From contig CAXUBX010000050.1 in NCBI GenBank assembly GCA_964249405.1, positions 1 through 22,753 on the forward strand: 22,753 nucleotides of DNA, written 5' to 3'. The position numbers were made by a program, and so were the translations under genes. Positions 14,091 through 22,181 of the stretch are shown here, in pieces (position 1 is the stretch's first letter; each line of letters begins with the position of its first letter). The notes under the pieces are model-generated. The model saw only the letters and a program-made list of their open reading frames with translations, did not search any database and was not told the DNA's origin. This stretch comes from CAXTPV01 sp964249405 (GTDB lineage Bacteria; Pseudomonadota; Alphaproteobacteria; Acetobacterales; Acetobacteraceae).

Positions 14091-16757
14091 ATGACCGGCA
14101 AGCGGATCACCGGGACCGAGGAAGGGCGCCGGCTGTTCGGCGACGCGGGCGCGACCGCGGCCTGGCGCCGGTGGGGGCCGTACCTCTCGGACCGGCAATG
14201 GGGCACCGTGCGGGAGGACTACAGCGCCGGCGGCGACGCGTGGCGCTCGTTCCCGCACGACCACGCGCGCCGCCGAGCCTATCGCTGGGGCGAGGACGGG
14301 ATCGCCGGGTTCAGCGACGACCAGGGGCTCTGGTGCCTGTCGCTCGCGCTCTGGAACGGGCGGGACCCGATCCTGAAGGAGCGCCTGTTCGGGCTGGCCA
14401 ACGGCGAGGGCAACCACGGCGAGGACGTCAAGGAGCTCTACTATCACCTCGACGGGACGCCGACGCATTCGTACATGCGGATGCTCTACAAATACCCGCA
14501 GGCGGCGTTTCCCTACGAGCGTCTCGTCGAGGAGAACCGGCGGCGCGGCGCGGGCGACCCGGAGTTCGAGCTCCTAGATACCGGCGTATTCGACGGGGGG
14601 CGCTACTTCGACGTGGTGGTCGAATACGCCAAGGCCGGGCCCGATGACATCGCGATGCGGATCGCGGTCACCAACCGGGGGCCGGACCCGGCCACGGTCG
14701 ACGTGCTGCCGCAGATCCTCGCCCGCAACACCTGGTCCTGGTTTCCGGGGGCGCCGATCCCGTCGCTCGCGGCCGACGCGGATGGGACCGTGCTCGCGCG
14801 TCACCCGGCGATGCCGCCGATGCGTCTCGTGCCGGAGCCCGGGTCCGAGCTGCTGTTCTGCCGCAACGAGACCGACGCGAAGGCGGTCTGGGGCGAAGGC
14901 CCGGCGGGATGCTTCAAGGACGGCATCAACCGGTTCGTCGTGGAGGGCGACGCGCACGGGGTCGATCCATCCCGAAACGGAACGAAATGCGGGGTGCGCC
15001 GGCGCTTCACGATCGCACCCGGAGAGACCGCGACGGTGCGGCTGCGGTGGATCGCGGCCGGGAACGGACCGGATGCGCCGGGCGATTTGCTGGCCTCCGT
15101 CGATGGCGTGATCGCAACGCGCCGGGCGGACGCGGACGCCTTCTACGACGCGGTGCACGGTGCGGTCGACGATCCGGAGCTTCGTCGGATCCAGCGCGAA
15201 GCGTTCGCCGGGCTCCTGTGGTCGAAGCAATTCTACCTCTACGACGTCCGGCAGTGGCTCACCGGTGATCCGGCCGGTCCGCCGCCGCCGACATCGCGGT
15301 GGCAGGGCCGCAACGCCGATTGGCAGCACCTCGTCGCGTCCGACGTCATCAGCATGCCCGACGCCTGGGAGTATCCGTGGTTCGCGTCGTGGGACCTCTG
15401 CCTCCAGGCGGTCGCCTTCGCGGCGATCGACCCCGCATTCGCGAAGTCTCAGCTGCTCCTCCTGACGAGCGACCGTTACATGCACCCGAACGCGGCGCTC
15501 CCGGCCTATGAGTGGTCGTTCGGCGACGCGAACCCGCCGCTGCATGCCCACGCGGCGCTCCGCGTCTTCGAGACCGATCAGGCGGTGACCGGGAAACCCG
15601 ACTGGTCGTTCCTGAAACGGATCTTCCTCAAGCTGCCGATGAATTTCACCTGGTGGGCCAACCGCAAGGACGAGCGCGGGCGGAACGTGTTCCAGGGCGG
15701 GTTCCTCGGTCTCGACAACATCGGCATCTTCGACCGGTCCGCGCCGCTTCCGGTCGAGGGAACGCTGACGCAGTCGGATGGCACGGCCTGGATGGCGATG
15801 TACGCGCTCGACTGTCTCCGCATCGCGGCGACGCTCGGCGAGGCCGAAACCGAGTTCCAGGACCTCGCGATCAAGTTCTTCGAGCATTTCCTGCTGATCG
15901 CGAAAGCCGACGCCGAGGCGGGTGGCACCTGGGACGAGGACGACGGCTTCTTCTATGACGTGCTTTCGACCGGGAACGGCGAGGAGATCCCGATCCGGGT
16001 CCGGACGGTCGTCGGGCTGATCCCGATCTTCGCGGTCGCGGTGCTGACGGAGGCGGGAACGGCGCGGCTGCCGGACTTCGTCGGGCGGCTCCGGGCGCTG
16101 CTGCGCGAACGGCCGGACCTCGCCGCCCTGGTATCCCGCTGGAGCGAGCCCGGGCAGGGACGGAGCATGCTGTTGTCGCTGCTGCGCGGCCACCGGCTGA
16201 AGCTGCTGCTCCGGCGGATGCTGGACGAGCGCGAGTTCCTCTCGCCGCACGGGATCCGCGCCGTCTCGAAGGTGTACGATCCGGCGAGCGGCGGCGGCCC
16301 GTTCCGCTTCGAGCGCGACGGGAGGAGCTTCGCGCTCGACTACGAGCCGGCCGAAAGCCGTACCGGCCTGTTCGGCGGCAACTCGAACTGGCGCGGCCCG
16401 GTCTGGATGCCGGTGAACTATCTCCTGATCGAGAGCCTGCGCCGGTTCCACGCCTATTACGGTCCGGATTTCCGGGTGGCGTGGCCGGACGGCTCCGGAC
16501 GGACCGACGATCTCGGCGCCGTCGCCGACGAGCTGTCGCGGCGTCTGATCGGCCTGTTCCGCCGGGGATCGGACGGCAGGCGTCCGGTGCATGGCGACGT
16601 CCCGCTGCTCCAGCAGGACGCGCAGTTCCGCGACCTCCTGCTGTTCTACGAGTATTTCGACGGCGACACCGGGCGCGGTGTCGGCGCTTCGCACCAGACC
16701 GGCTGGACCGCGCTGGTGGCGCTCCTGGTCGCGGAGATCGGGACGCGCGCCGCGTGA
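14091..16757 (+). CDS. GH63/MGH1-type glycoside hydrolase
   Basis: An 888-residue cytoplasmic protein without signal peptide, of the large bacterial glucosidase group in GH63 (MGH1-like (alpha/alpha)6-barrel at the C-terminal side). The N-terminal third has the hallmark run LSDRQWGTVREDYSA, FPHDHARRRAYRWGEDG and NGEGNHGEDVKELYY, then PTHSYM and LYKYPQ. D435 in ASWDLCLQ is the likely general acid, GGNSNWRGPVW (762-772) is a barrel signature, and E854 in FYEYFDGDTGRG before GASHQTGWT is the likely general base; these assignments are by analogy to GH63 enzymes such as YgjK. Characterised relatives cut alpha-glucosides or mannosyl/glucosylglycerate, so a compatible-solute or storage glucoside is plausible. 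The ATG is preceded by GGGGA. It stands alone, divergent from the Nudix gene. Confidence 0.85.
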   Translation: MTGKRITGTEEGRRLFGDAGATAAWRRWGPYLSDRQWGTVREDYSAGGDAWRSFPHDHARRRAYRWGEDGIAGFSDDQGLWCLSLALWNGRDPILKERLFGLANGEGNHGEDVKELYYHLDGTPTHSYMRMLYKYPQAAFPYERLVEENRRRGAGDPEFELLDTGVFDGGRYFDVVVEYAKAGPDDIAMRIAVTNRGPDPATVDVLPQILARNTWSWFPGAPIPSLAADADGTVLARHPAMPPMRLVPEPGSELLFCRNETDAKAVWGEGPAGCFKDGINRFVVEGDAHGVDPSRNGTKCGVRRRFTIAPGETATVRLRWIAAGNGPDAPGDLLASVDGVIATRRADADAFYDAVHGAVDDPELRRIQREAFAGLLWSKQFYLYDVRQWLTGDPAGPPPPTSRWQGRNADWQHLVASDVISMPDAWEYPWFASWDLCLQAVAFAAIDPAFAKSQLLLLTSDRYMHPNAALPAYEWSFGDANPPLHAHAALRVFETDQAVTGKPDWSFLKRIFLKLPMNFTWWANRKDERGRNVFQGGFLGLDNIGIFDRSAPLPVEGTLTQSDGTAWMAMYALDCLRIAATLGEAETEFQDLAIKFFEHFLLIAKADAEAGGTWDEDDGFFYDVLSTGNGEEIPIRVRTVVGLIPIFAVAVLTEAGTARLPDFVGRLRALLRERPDLAALVSRWSEPGQGRSMLLSLLRGHRLKLLLRRMLDEREFLSPHGIRAVSKVYDPASGGGPFRFERDGRSFALDYEPAESRTGLFGGNSNWRGPVWMPVNYLLIESLRRFHAYYGPDFRVAWPDGSGRTDDLGAVADELSRRLIGLFRRGSDGRRPVHGDVPLLQQDAQFRDLLLFYEYFDGDTGRGVGASHQTGWTALVALLVAEIGTRAA

Positions 16758-16770
16758 CCGTCCCACCGCC

Positions 16771-17871
16771 TCACGAGGAGGCGCCAAGGGCTCGGAAGGT
16801 CCACGCCATCTCGGCGCGGAGGAGCGGAAATCCGTCATCGCCGGAGCCGTCCAGGATGTCGTCCGGTGCGACGCGCCCGAGCACGATCTGGGCCGAGGCG
16901 GCGAGCCGCGGATCGTAGCCGGCCCTCCAGACCAGCGTCGTCAGCGCCCGCCCGTCGCGCAGGTCCATCGCGGTCTCGACGGCACCGCGTCCGACGCTCG
17001 CCGCCTCGGCGAGCAGGCTTGCGGCGCGCGCGGTGTTCCCGCTGGCGAGCGAGGCGCCGAGGAGCCGCTCTGCGATCATCGGCCGCCCGGCCGCGCCGAC
17101 GTCCTCCGAGGGCTCGGCGCCGGCGCCCGTCGGGAGCAAGGCGTCGAGCAGCGGAAGCATCGTCTCGTCGAGGCCGGCTCTGAGGCTCGCCCGCACCTGC
17201 CGCGCCACCACCGCCTCGATCCGGGCACGGGCGGCGGCCCCGAGCCCCTCCTTCGCCATGTCGAGCGCCGCCTCCCGGGCAAGCGGTCGGGTGCCGCCGA
17301 GGACGAGTTCGCGGCACCGGATCGCGTCGAGCGAGGCAGGGTCGCTCCGGTCGCAGGAGGCGCTCAGCAGCGCGAGGAGCTCGCTCGGGCTGAGCGCGCG
17401 GGCCGCGTCGGCGAGCATCGCATCGCGGTCGGGACGCATCGCCAGGACGAGGTCCTGGAAGCGGCGCCGGCGGGTCGGATCCAGCGATGATCCGCTCCCG
17501 CCGATCCGCAGGCGGAGATCGCGGAGCGACGTCTCGATCAGGCCCGAGAGCGCCCCGGCGGTGATCGACACGAGGCGTTCCCTTCCGGCCTCGCCGGACG
17601 ATCGGAGCAGCGCGGCGGCACCGGTCCGCAGGCGTTCGAGCACGACATCGAGCGCGTCCCGGTCCGTCATGGTCGGCATGGACGGCTCGGGAGAAGGCGC
17701 GGGGTCCGCGCGGGCCGGCGTCGTCCGGGCGGTCGGCGACGCGGCCATTCGCGCGGCGTCCGCCAGCACCCGCATCGCCTTCTCGACCGGACGTGCCACG
17801 CCGCCGCCTGCCTTCCGCGGCTCGGTCGCGGCGGGTGTCGCGAGCGTCGTGTCCCGCATCGATGACGTCAC
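16771..17871 (-). CDS. Uncharacterised alanine-rich helical protein, co-translated with the diguanylate cyclase
   Basis: A 366-residue protein I do not recognise with confidence. Residues 1-65 are low-complexity (Ala/Pro/Thr/Arg rich, probably disordered). The rest is predicted almost entirely alpha-helical with repeated helix pairs (for example RRRRFQDLVLAMRPDRDAML, then ALSPSELLALLSA), reminiscent of HEAT-like or DUF2336-type alphaproteobacterial proteins, though I would not assign that family. No membrane segment, metal site or enzymatic motif is visible. The GTG at 17871 overlaps the upstream diguanylate cyclase TGA as GTGA and has GAGGAG 8 bases upstream; an ATG at 17859 lacks a ribosome site. 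The coupling suggests a role with the cyclase, such as regulator, scaffold or c-di-GMP effector. It converges on the glycosidase gene. Confidence 0.7.
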   Translation of the reverse strand: MTSSMRDTTLATPAATEPRKAGGGVARPVEKAMRVLADAARMAASPTARTTPARADPAPSPEPSMPTMTDRDALDVVLERLRTGAAALLRSSGEAGRERLVSITAGALSGLIETSLRDLRLRIGGSGSSLDPTRRRRFQDLVLAMRPDRDAMLADAARALSPSELLALLSASCDRSDPASLDAIRCRELVLGGTRPLAREAALDMAKEGLGAAARARIEAVVARQVRASLRAGLDETMLPLLDALLPTGAGAEPSEDVGAAGRPMIAERLLGASLASGNTARAASLLAEAASVGRGAVETAMDLRDGRALTTLVWRAGYDPRLAASAQIVLGRVAPDDILDGSGDDGFPLLRAEMAWTFRALGASS

Positions 17872-19277
17872 GTTCCGATCTCCTCGCGCGATACGCACCA
17901 GCGGTTCTTGCCATCGGCCTTGGCCTTGAGCATCGCCATGTCGGCGCGCCGGAGCAGGCTCTCCGCGGTCTCGCTGGCCGCGGGCGGGCGGGTGGCGAGG
18001 CCGATCGACCAGCCTCGGCAGGCGCCGATCTCGGCGGAGGCTCCGAAGACGTCGTGCCGGCAGAGCGCGTCCGCCCGCTCGGCCGCGGCGAACAGGTCGG
18101 CGCCGTCGAGCCAGACCGCGAACTCGTCGCCGCCGATCCTGGCCACGAGATCGGTCGGACGGACGGCGTCGCGGAGGGCGGTCGCGAGGTGCCGGATCAG
18201 CCGGTCCCCGCCGTCGAGGCCCGCGCTCGCGTTGACCGCGCCGAAATCGTCGAGATCGACCGACAGCATGGTGCCGCTCAGTCTCGCCCGGTCGAGCCGC
18301 GTGAAGCGGCGCGTCACCTCGGCGAGGAAGGCCGTGCGGTCGAGCAGGCCGGTGAGAAGGTCCGTGCGGCCGGCCCGCACGAGTTCGTGCTGGAGACTGT
18401 CGGCTTCCACCAGGTGGCGAAGCGACGCCGCCAGAGCGGCGGCGACCAGCCGGTCCTCCTCGGTCCAGCCCGGTGCCTCGGCACGGCGCCAGATCGCGAG
18501 GAAGCAGGGTGCCCCGAGATGCGTCTCGACGGGCGCGCGAAGGGCTGCGTGCGCGCGGCCGAGAACGAGCGTCGCCGCGTCGCGTGCGGGCTCGTCCGCC
18601 CGCCGCTCGGCCGATCCCAGGAAACCGGGCATCGCGGAGACGGGCTCCCACCCTTCTCCGGCCGACTGGAGGATCTCGGCCGCGTCGCCCGACCCCCAGT
18701 CGCTCCGGAACAGGGCGGCGCCTTCCGCGCCGAACGCCTGAAGGCTGGTGTCCAGCACCGACCGGAGCACCGCCGACGGGATCACCTCGTGCCGTGCCGT
18801 GGCGAGCACCCGGTCCACGGTCCGGCGGACGCGAAGCGACGTGCTGGCGGCGCGGGCCGCCTCGTCCATCTCGGTGATGTCGATCCCGACCCCCCGCGTG
18901 CCGCCACGGGACGTGGGGCGCGCCGAGATCGCCATCACCACGAGCCGTCCGTCGGGCCGGCGAAGCCAGACATGCCCGAGACGGGTCGGCGCACGGGTGC
19001 GGAACGGGTCGAAGATCCCGGCGGCCCCGGACGGGGGCGGCAGGAGCAGGATTTCGGAAGGCCGGCCGAGCAGTTCGTCGGCGGACCAGCCCAGGCAATC
19101 GGGCGGCCATAGGAAGGTGAAGCGGCCCTGATGGTCGGTCTCGAACACGAGGTCGGCGATCGTCTCGCAGAGTTCCTTCCAGAGCGCCCGGCTCTCGGCC
19201 AGGGCCTCGAACATCACGTCCTGGCCCGGGGTCGTCGCGGTGCCGTCACGCTGCCTGTCCGCCTGCCCTGATCGCAT
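17868..19277 (-). CDS. PAS-GAF-GGDEF diguanylate cyclase
   Basis: A 469-residue soluble signalling enzyme making cyclic di-GMP from two GTP. A PAS domain spans about 35-140 (IADLVFETDHQGRFTFLWPP through GIDITEMDEA), a GAF-like domain about 150-292, and the GGDEF domain about 300-465. The catalytic motif is intact (IGGDEF, GGDEF at 382-386), with metal-binding D341 in SVDLDDF. The product-inhibition I-site R373-P-T-D376 lies five residues upstream, so feedback inhibition is expected. There is no EAL domain and no membrane segment, so sensing is cytoplasmic; the ligand is unknown. The chosen ATG at 19277 has a weak ribosome site; ATG at 19214 (after AGGACGTG) is a realistic alternative that loses only 21 unstructured residues. 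It is divergent from dapD. Confidence 0.93.
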   Translation of the reverse strand: MRSGQADRQRDGTATTPGQDVMFEALAESRALWKELCETIADLVFETDHQGRFTFLWPPDCLGWSADELLGRPSEILLLPPPSGAAGIFDPFRTRAPTRLGHVWLRRPDGRLVVMAISARPTSRGGTRGVGIDITEMDEAARAASTSLRVRRTVDRVLATARHEVIPSAVLRSVLDTSLQAFGAEGAALFRSDWGSGDAAEILQSAGEGWEPVSAMPGFLGSAERRADEPARDAATLVLGRAHAALRAPVETHLGAPCFLAIWRRAEAPGWTEEDRLVAAALAASLRHLVEADSLQHELVRAGRTDLLTGLLDRTAFLAEVTRRFTRLDRARLSGTMLSVDLDDFGAVNASAGLDGGDRLIRHLATALRDAVRPTDLVARIGGDEFAVWLDGADLFAAAERADALCRHDVFGASAEIGACRGWSIGLATRPPAASETAESLLRRADMAMLKAKADGKNRWCVSREEIGT

Positions 19278-19400
19278 CTGAGACCGCCCGCGCCGAGAGA
19301 TCCCAGCATGGGCAAGGAAGGTGAACGCTTGATTGATGCCGGTCCGCGTTCGACACGCCTCCGCCCGGCGCGCGTCGGTTGCGTTTCCCGGCGGCCTTCA

Positions 19401-19430
19401 TTGACAAGCGCGGGAGCGGCCGAGCATGGT
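19401..19430 (+). promoter_or_regulatory. Candidate sigma-70 promoter for dapD
   Basis: A perfect TTGACA at 19401-19406 is followed after 18 bases by CATGGT (19425-19430, 3 of 6 to TATAAT). It lies 38 bases before the dapD ATG, in the 190-base gap between the divergent diguanylate cyclase and dapD genes. I see no other clear element in that gap. Confidence 0.4.
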
Positions 19431-19467
19431 CCGGCCCGCTCTGGGCCGGGAGGACGGGACGCGATCG

Positions 19468-20307
19468 ATGGACGAGACGGGTCTTCGCGATCAGGTCGAC
19501 CGGGCCTGGGACAGCCGCGAGGCCGTTTCGACCGCCACGAGCGGTCCGGTCCGGGATGCCGTGGAAGAGGTGCTGTCCGGACTGGACGCCGGCCTCTGGC
19601 GGGTCGCCGAGCCGGGCCTCGACGGCTGGATCGTCCATCAATGGCTGAAGAAGGCGGTGCTGCTGTCTTTCCGCCTCAATCCCACGATCGTCTTCCCCGC
19701 GGTCGCAGGCTCGCCGTCGTACGACAAGATCCCGCTCAAGTTCGCGGGCTGGGACGAGCGGCGGTTCGCCCAGGCCGGGATCCGGGCGGTGCCGGGCGCG
19801 GTGGTCCGCAGGCCGGTCCATCTCGGCCGCAACGTCGTGCTGATGCCGTGCTTCGTGAACGTCGGCGCCCATGTCGGCGAGGGCACGATGATCGACACCT
19901 GGGCGACGATCGGCTCCTGCGCGCAGATCGGCCGGAACTGCCATGTCAGCGGCGGCGTCGGGATCGGCGGGGTTCTCGAGCCGCTCCAGGCCGGTCCCGT
20001 CATCATCGAGGACGACTGCTTCATCGGCGCCCGCTCGGAGGTCGCCGAAGGGGTGGTGGTCGGGCGCGGCTCGGTGCTCTCGATGGGCGTGTTCATCGGC
20101 GCCTCGACGCGGATCGTCGATCGGCAGACCGGCGCCGTGCACATGGGACAGGTGCCTCCCTACTCGGTCGTGGTCCCGGGCACGCTGCCCGGCCGCGCGT
20201 TGCCGGACGGCACGCCGGGCCCGTCGCTCGCCTGCGCGGTGATCGTCAAGACGGTGGATGCCCGCACCCGCGCGAAGACCGCGATCAACGAACTGCTCCG
20301 CGATTGA
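19468..20307 (+). CDS. dapD: 2,3,4,5-tetrahydropyridine-2,6-dicarboxylate N-succinyltransferase
   Basis: A 279-residue trimeric acyltransferase that succinylates tetrahydrodipicolinate with succinyl-CoA in the lysine/meso-diaminopimelate pathway. The N-terminal helical domain includes LDGWIVHQWLKKAVLLSFRL. The left-handed beta-helix of hexapeptide repeats runs about 110-225 (VLMPCFVNVGAHVGEGTMIDTW, GSCAQIGRNCHVSGGVGIGGVLEP, then IEDDCFIGARSEVAEGVVV). The C-terminus ends KTAINELLRD as usual for the family. Length matches the typical 275-285. ATG at 19468 is chosen over an in-frame ATG at 19426 because homology starts here and GGGAC lies upstream. Its stop overlaps the dapE TTG as TTGA. The product feeds DapC/ArgD, not in this window, and then DapE. 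Confidence 0.96.
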   Translation: MDETGLRDQVDRAWDSREAVSTATSGPVRDAVEEVLSGLDAGLWRVAEPGLDGWIVHQWLKKAVLLSFRLNPTIVFPAVAGSPSYDKIPLKFAGWDERRFAQAGIRAVPGAVVRRPVHLGRNVVLMPCFVNVGAHVGEGTMIDTWATIGSCAQIGRNCHVSGGVGIGGVLEPLQAGPVIIEDDCFIGARSEVAEGVVVGRGSVLSMGVFIGASTRIVDRQTGAVHMGQVPPYSVVVPGTLPGRALPDGTPGPSLACAVIVKTVDARTRAKTAINELLRD

Positions 20308-21503
20308 GCGGCGATCCGGAACAGGGCGGCGCGGACGAGGCGGATCCGTTCGATCCGCTGCCGCTCGCCCGGCGCCTGATCGCCTGCCGCTCGGTCACCG
20401 GCGAGCAGGACGGCGGCGCGCAGGCCGCGGTCTCGTCCATGCTCTCCGGGCTCGGCTTCACGGTGACCTCCCTGCCGTTCGGGCGACCCGGGCACGAGAT
20501 CCCGAACCTCTTCGCGACGATCGGATCCGGGGCGCCGCATGTCTGCTTCGCCGGCCACACCGATGTCGTGCCGGCCGGACCGCTCCGCGGCTGGAGCGTC
20601 GAGCCGTTCGCCGGCACGGTGCGGGACGGCATCCTGTTCGGCCGCGGCAGCGCGGACATGAAAGGAGCGGTCGCCGCCTTCGTCGCCGCCATGGCCGCCC
20701 ACCTCGCCGCGCGCCCGAACCCGCGCGGCACGATCAGCGTGCTCGTCACCGGCGACGAGGAGGGCGAGGCGACCGACGGCACGGTGCGGGTGGTGGACTG
20801 GATGCGCGAGAACGCGTGCCTGCCCGATTTCTGCCTCGTCGGCGAGCCGACCAACCCGGCCACGCTCGGCGAGACGATCAAGATCGGGCGGCGTGGCAGC
20901 CTGAACGCGACGATCACCGTGCACGGTGTGCAGGGCCACGCGGCCTATCCGGACCGGGCGGACAATCCCGTGCACCGCCTCGCCGCGCTTCTCGCCGAGC
21001 TGGTGGCGGCACCGCTCGACGACGGGTCGCGTCGCTTCGCGCCCTCCGGGCTCCAGGTGACCTCGCTCGATGTCGGCAATCCGGCGCGGAACGTGATCCC
21101 CGACCGCGCGACCGCCCTGCTCAACATCCGGTTCAACGACCGCCAGACCGCCGACGGCCTCGTCGCCCATCTCCGGGCCGTCGCCGAGCGACACGCGCCG
21201 GGGCGCGCCCACCTGGAATGGACGGTCGGCGCGACGCCGTTCGTCACCGAGCCGGCGCGCGAGATCGCCGCCCTGTCCCGCGCCGTCGAACGCGTGACCG
21301 GCCGCACCCCCGCGCTCGATACCGCGGGCGGCACGTCGGACGCGCGCTTCCTCGCGCGGTGGTGCCGCGTCGCCGAATTCGGGCTGGTCGGCGCTTCCAT
21401 GCACAAGGCGGACGAGCACGTCGCGGTGGCCGATCTCCGGGCGCTCGCCGCGATCTACCGATTGTTCCTCGACGACGTCCTCGCTGCCGGACGTGCCGGC
21501 TGA
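20304..21503 (+). CDS. dapE: Succinyl-diaminopimelate desuccinylase
   Basis: A 399-residue di-zinc M20 peptidase-family enzyme hydrolysing N-succinyl-L,L-diaminopimelate to L,L-diaminopimelate and succinate. Metal and catalytic residues are in place: H85 in CFAGHTDVVPAG, D118 in GRGSADMKG, E152/E153 in TGDEEGE (base and ligand), E181 in VGEPTN, and the C-terminal His in GASMHKADEHV. The dimerisation lid with VHGVQGHAAYPDRADNP is present. The TTG start at 20304 overlaps the dapD TGA; no ATG or GTG lies before the family homology (LARRLIACRSVTG), so TTG with coupling from dapD is the best reading. The N-terminus is about 15 residues longer than usual and acidic. The following gene overlaps its stop by one base. 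Confidence 0.94.
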   Translation: MSGDPEQGGADEADPFDPLPLARRLIACRSVTGEQDGGAQAAVSSMLSGLGFTVTSLPFGRPGHEIPNLFATIGSGAPHVCFAGHTDVVPAGPLRGWSVEPFAGTVRDGILFGRGSADMKGAVAAFVAAMAAHLAARPNPRGTISVLVTGDEEGEATDGTVRVVDWMRENACLPDFCLVGEPTNPATLGETIKIGRRGSLNATITVHGVQGHAAYPDRADNPVHRLAALLAELVAAPLDDGSRRFAPSGLQVTSLDVGNPARNVIPDRATALLNIRFNDRQTADGLVAHLRAVAERHAPGRAHLEWTVGATPFVTEPAREIAALSRAVERVTGRTPALDTAGGTSDARFLARWCRVAEFGLVGASMHKADEHVAVADLRALAAIYRLFLDDVLAAGRAG

Positions 21504-22093
21504 TGGCCCGCCATCCGATCGGCAGCGGACGCGACGGGATCGTCCACGGCCTCGCCCTGCTCGGGCGCTTCCGCAAGGACGGTTTCGCCCGCTTCGAGGC
21601 GTCGTCGCAGGGGTTCCTCGCGAGCCTCGCGCCGTGGGTCGCGTTCCTGCTGGTGGGCGGCGTGCTGCTGGCCCTCGAGGGCAAGCCGGTCGAGGCGCTG
21701 ACCGATGTCGCCGTGCTCGCCTGCTGGCTGCTCGTGCCGCCGGTCGTCTCGCAGCTGGTCGCCGCCGCGTTCCGGCGCGACGACCGCTGGCTGCGCTACG
21801 TCACCGCGACGACCTGGTGCGAATGGCTGATGCTGATCGTCTATCTCGCTTCCCTGCTGCTCGTCAGCCTCGGCATGGAGGCCGGGTTGCCGCCGCACAC
21901 GGCGCCCGTGGTGCTGATCGGCGTCATGGGCCTCTACTGGATCTGTCTCCATCTGTTCCTGGCCCGGTTCGGGCTCGATCTCTCGCCGGTGCGCTCGGTG
22001 GTGGTGGTCGTGGCCGTGATCGCCGCCGACGCGGCGCTGCTCGCGGCCGGACACGTGGTCGGCGGACCGGCCTCGGCGCTGTTCGGGGTCTAG
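21503..22093 (+). CDS. Uncharacterised five-helix membrane protein downstream of dapE
   Basis: A 196-residue inner-membrane protein with about five hydrophobic segments near residues 38-60, 66-88, 105-125, 133-152 and 163-190, and a charged N-terminal 35 residues. It contains a Trp/Cys-containing TTWCEWLMLIVYLASLLL segment and a YWICLHLFLARFGLDLSP loop. No transporter, enzyme or Yip1/DUF family signature can be named with confidence, though the overall shape is Yip1-like. The ATG overlaps the dapE stop (TGATG), so it is translated with dapE. That may mean a link to cell-wall precursor supply or simply operon packing. A two-hairpin repeat follows, then truA on the opposite strand. Confidence 0.8.
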   Translation: MARHPIGSGRDGIVHGLALLGRFRKDGFARFEASSQGFLASLAPWVAFLLVGGVLLALEGKPVEALTDVAVLACWLLVPPVVSQLVAAAFRRDDRWLRYVTATTWCEWLMLIVYLASLLLVSLGMEAGLPPHTAPVVLIGVMGLYWICLHLFLARFGLDLSPVRSVVVVVAVIAADAALLAAGHVVGGPASALFGV

Positions 22094-22117
22094 CCCGCAC
22101 CCGATCGACATCGCCGG

Positions 22118-22163
22118 GGTCCAGGCGCCCAGCGCCTGGTGGGGTGCGGGGTGAAAACCCGCG
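22118..22163 (+). repeat. Two-hairpin structured intergenic repeat, copy 2
   Basis: Stem 1 pairs 22121-22128 with 22132-22139 (CCAGGCGC/GCGCCTGG, perfect, loop CCA). The TGGTGGGG linker follows. Stem 2 pairs 22146-22150 with 22158-22162 (GCGGG/CCCGC). The layout is identical to the copy at 9822-9869. It lies between the convergent membrane-protein gene and truA, where it could also limit read-through. Confidence 0.7.
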
Positions 22164-22181
22164 TCCTGATCACTGTGCAGC

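Noticed and set aside
14574..16838. 754-codon minus-strand frame opposite the glycosidase
   Set aside because: Entirely antisense to the GH63 gene and rich in Arg/Glu/Val without domain signatures.
16771..19110. Single 779-codon protein including the cyclase region
   Set aside because: The upstream part is an out-of-frame, Arg-rich reading of the diguanylate cyclase; the real protein starts at the GTG at 17871.
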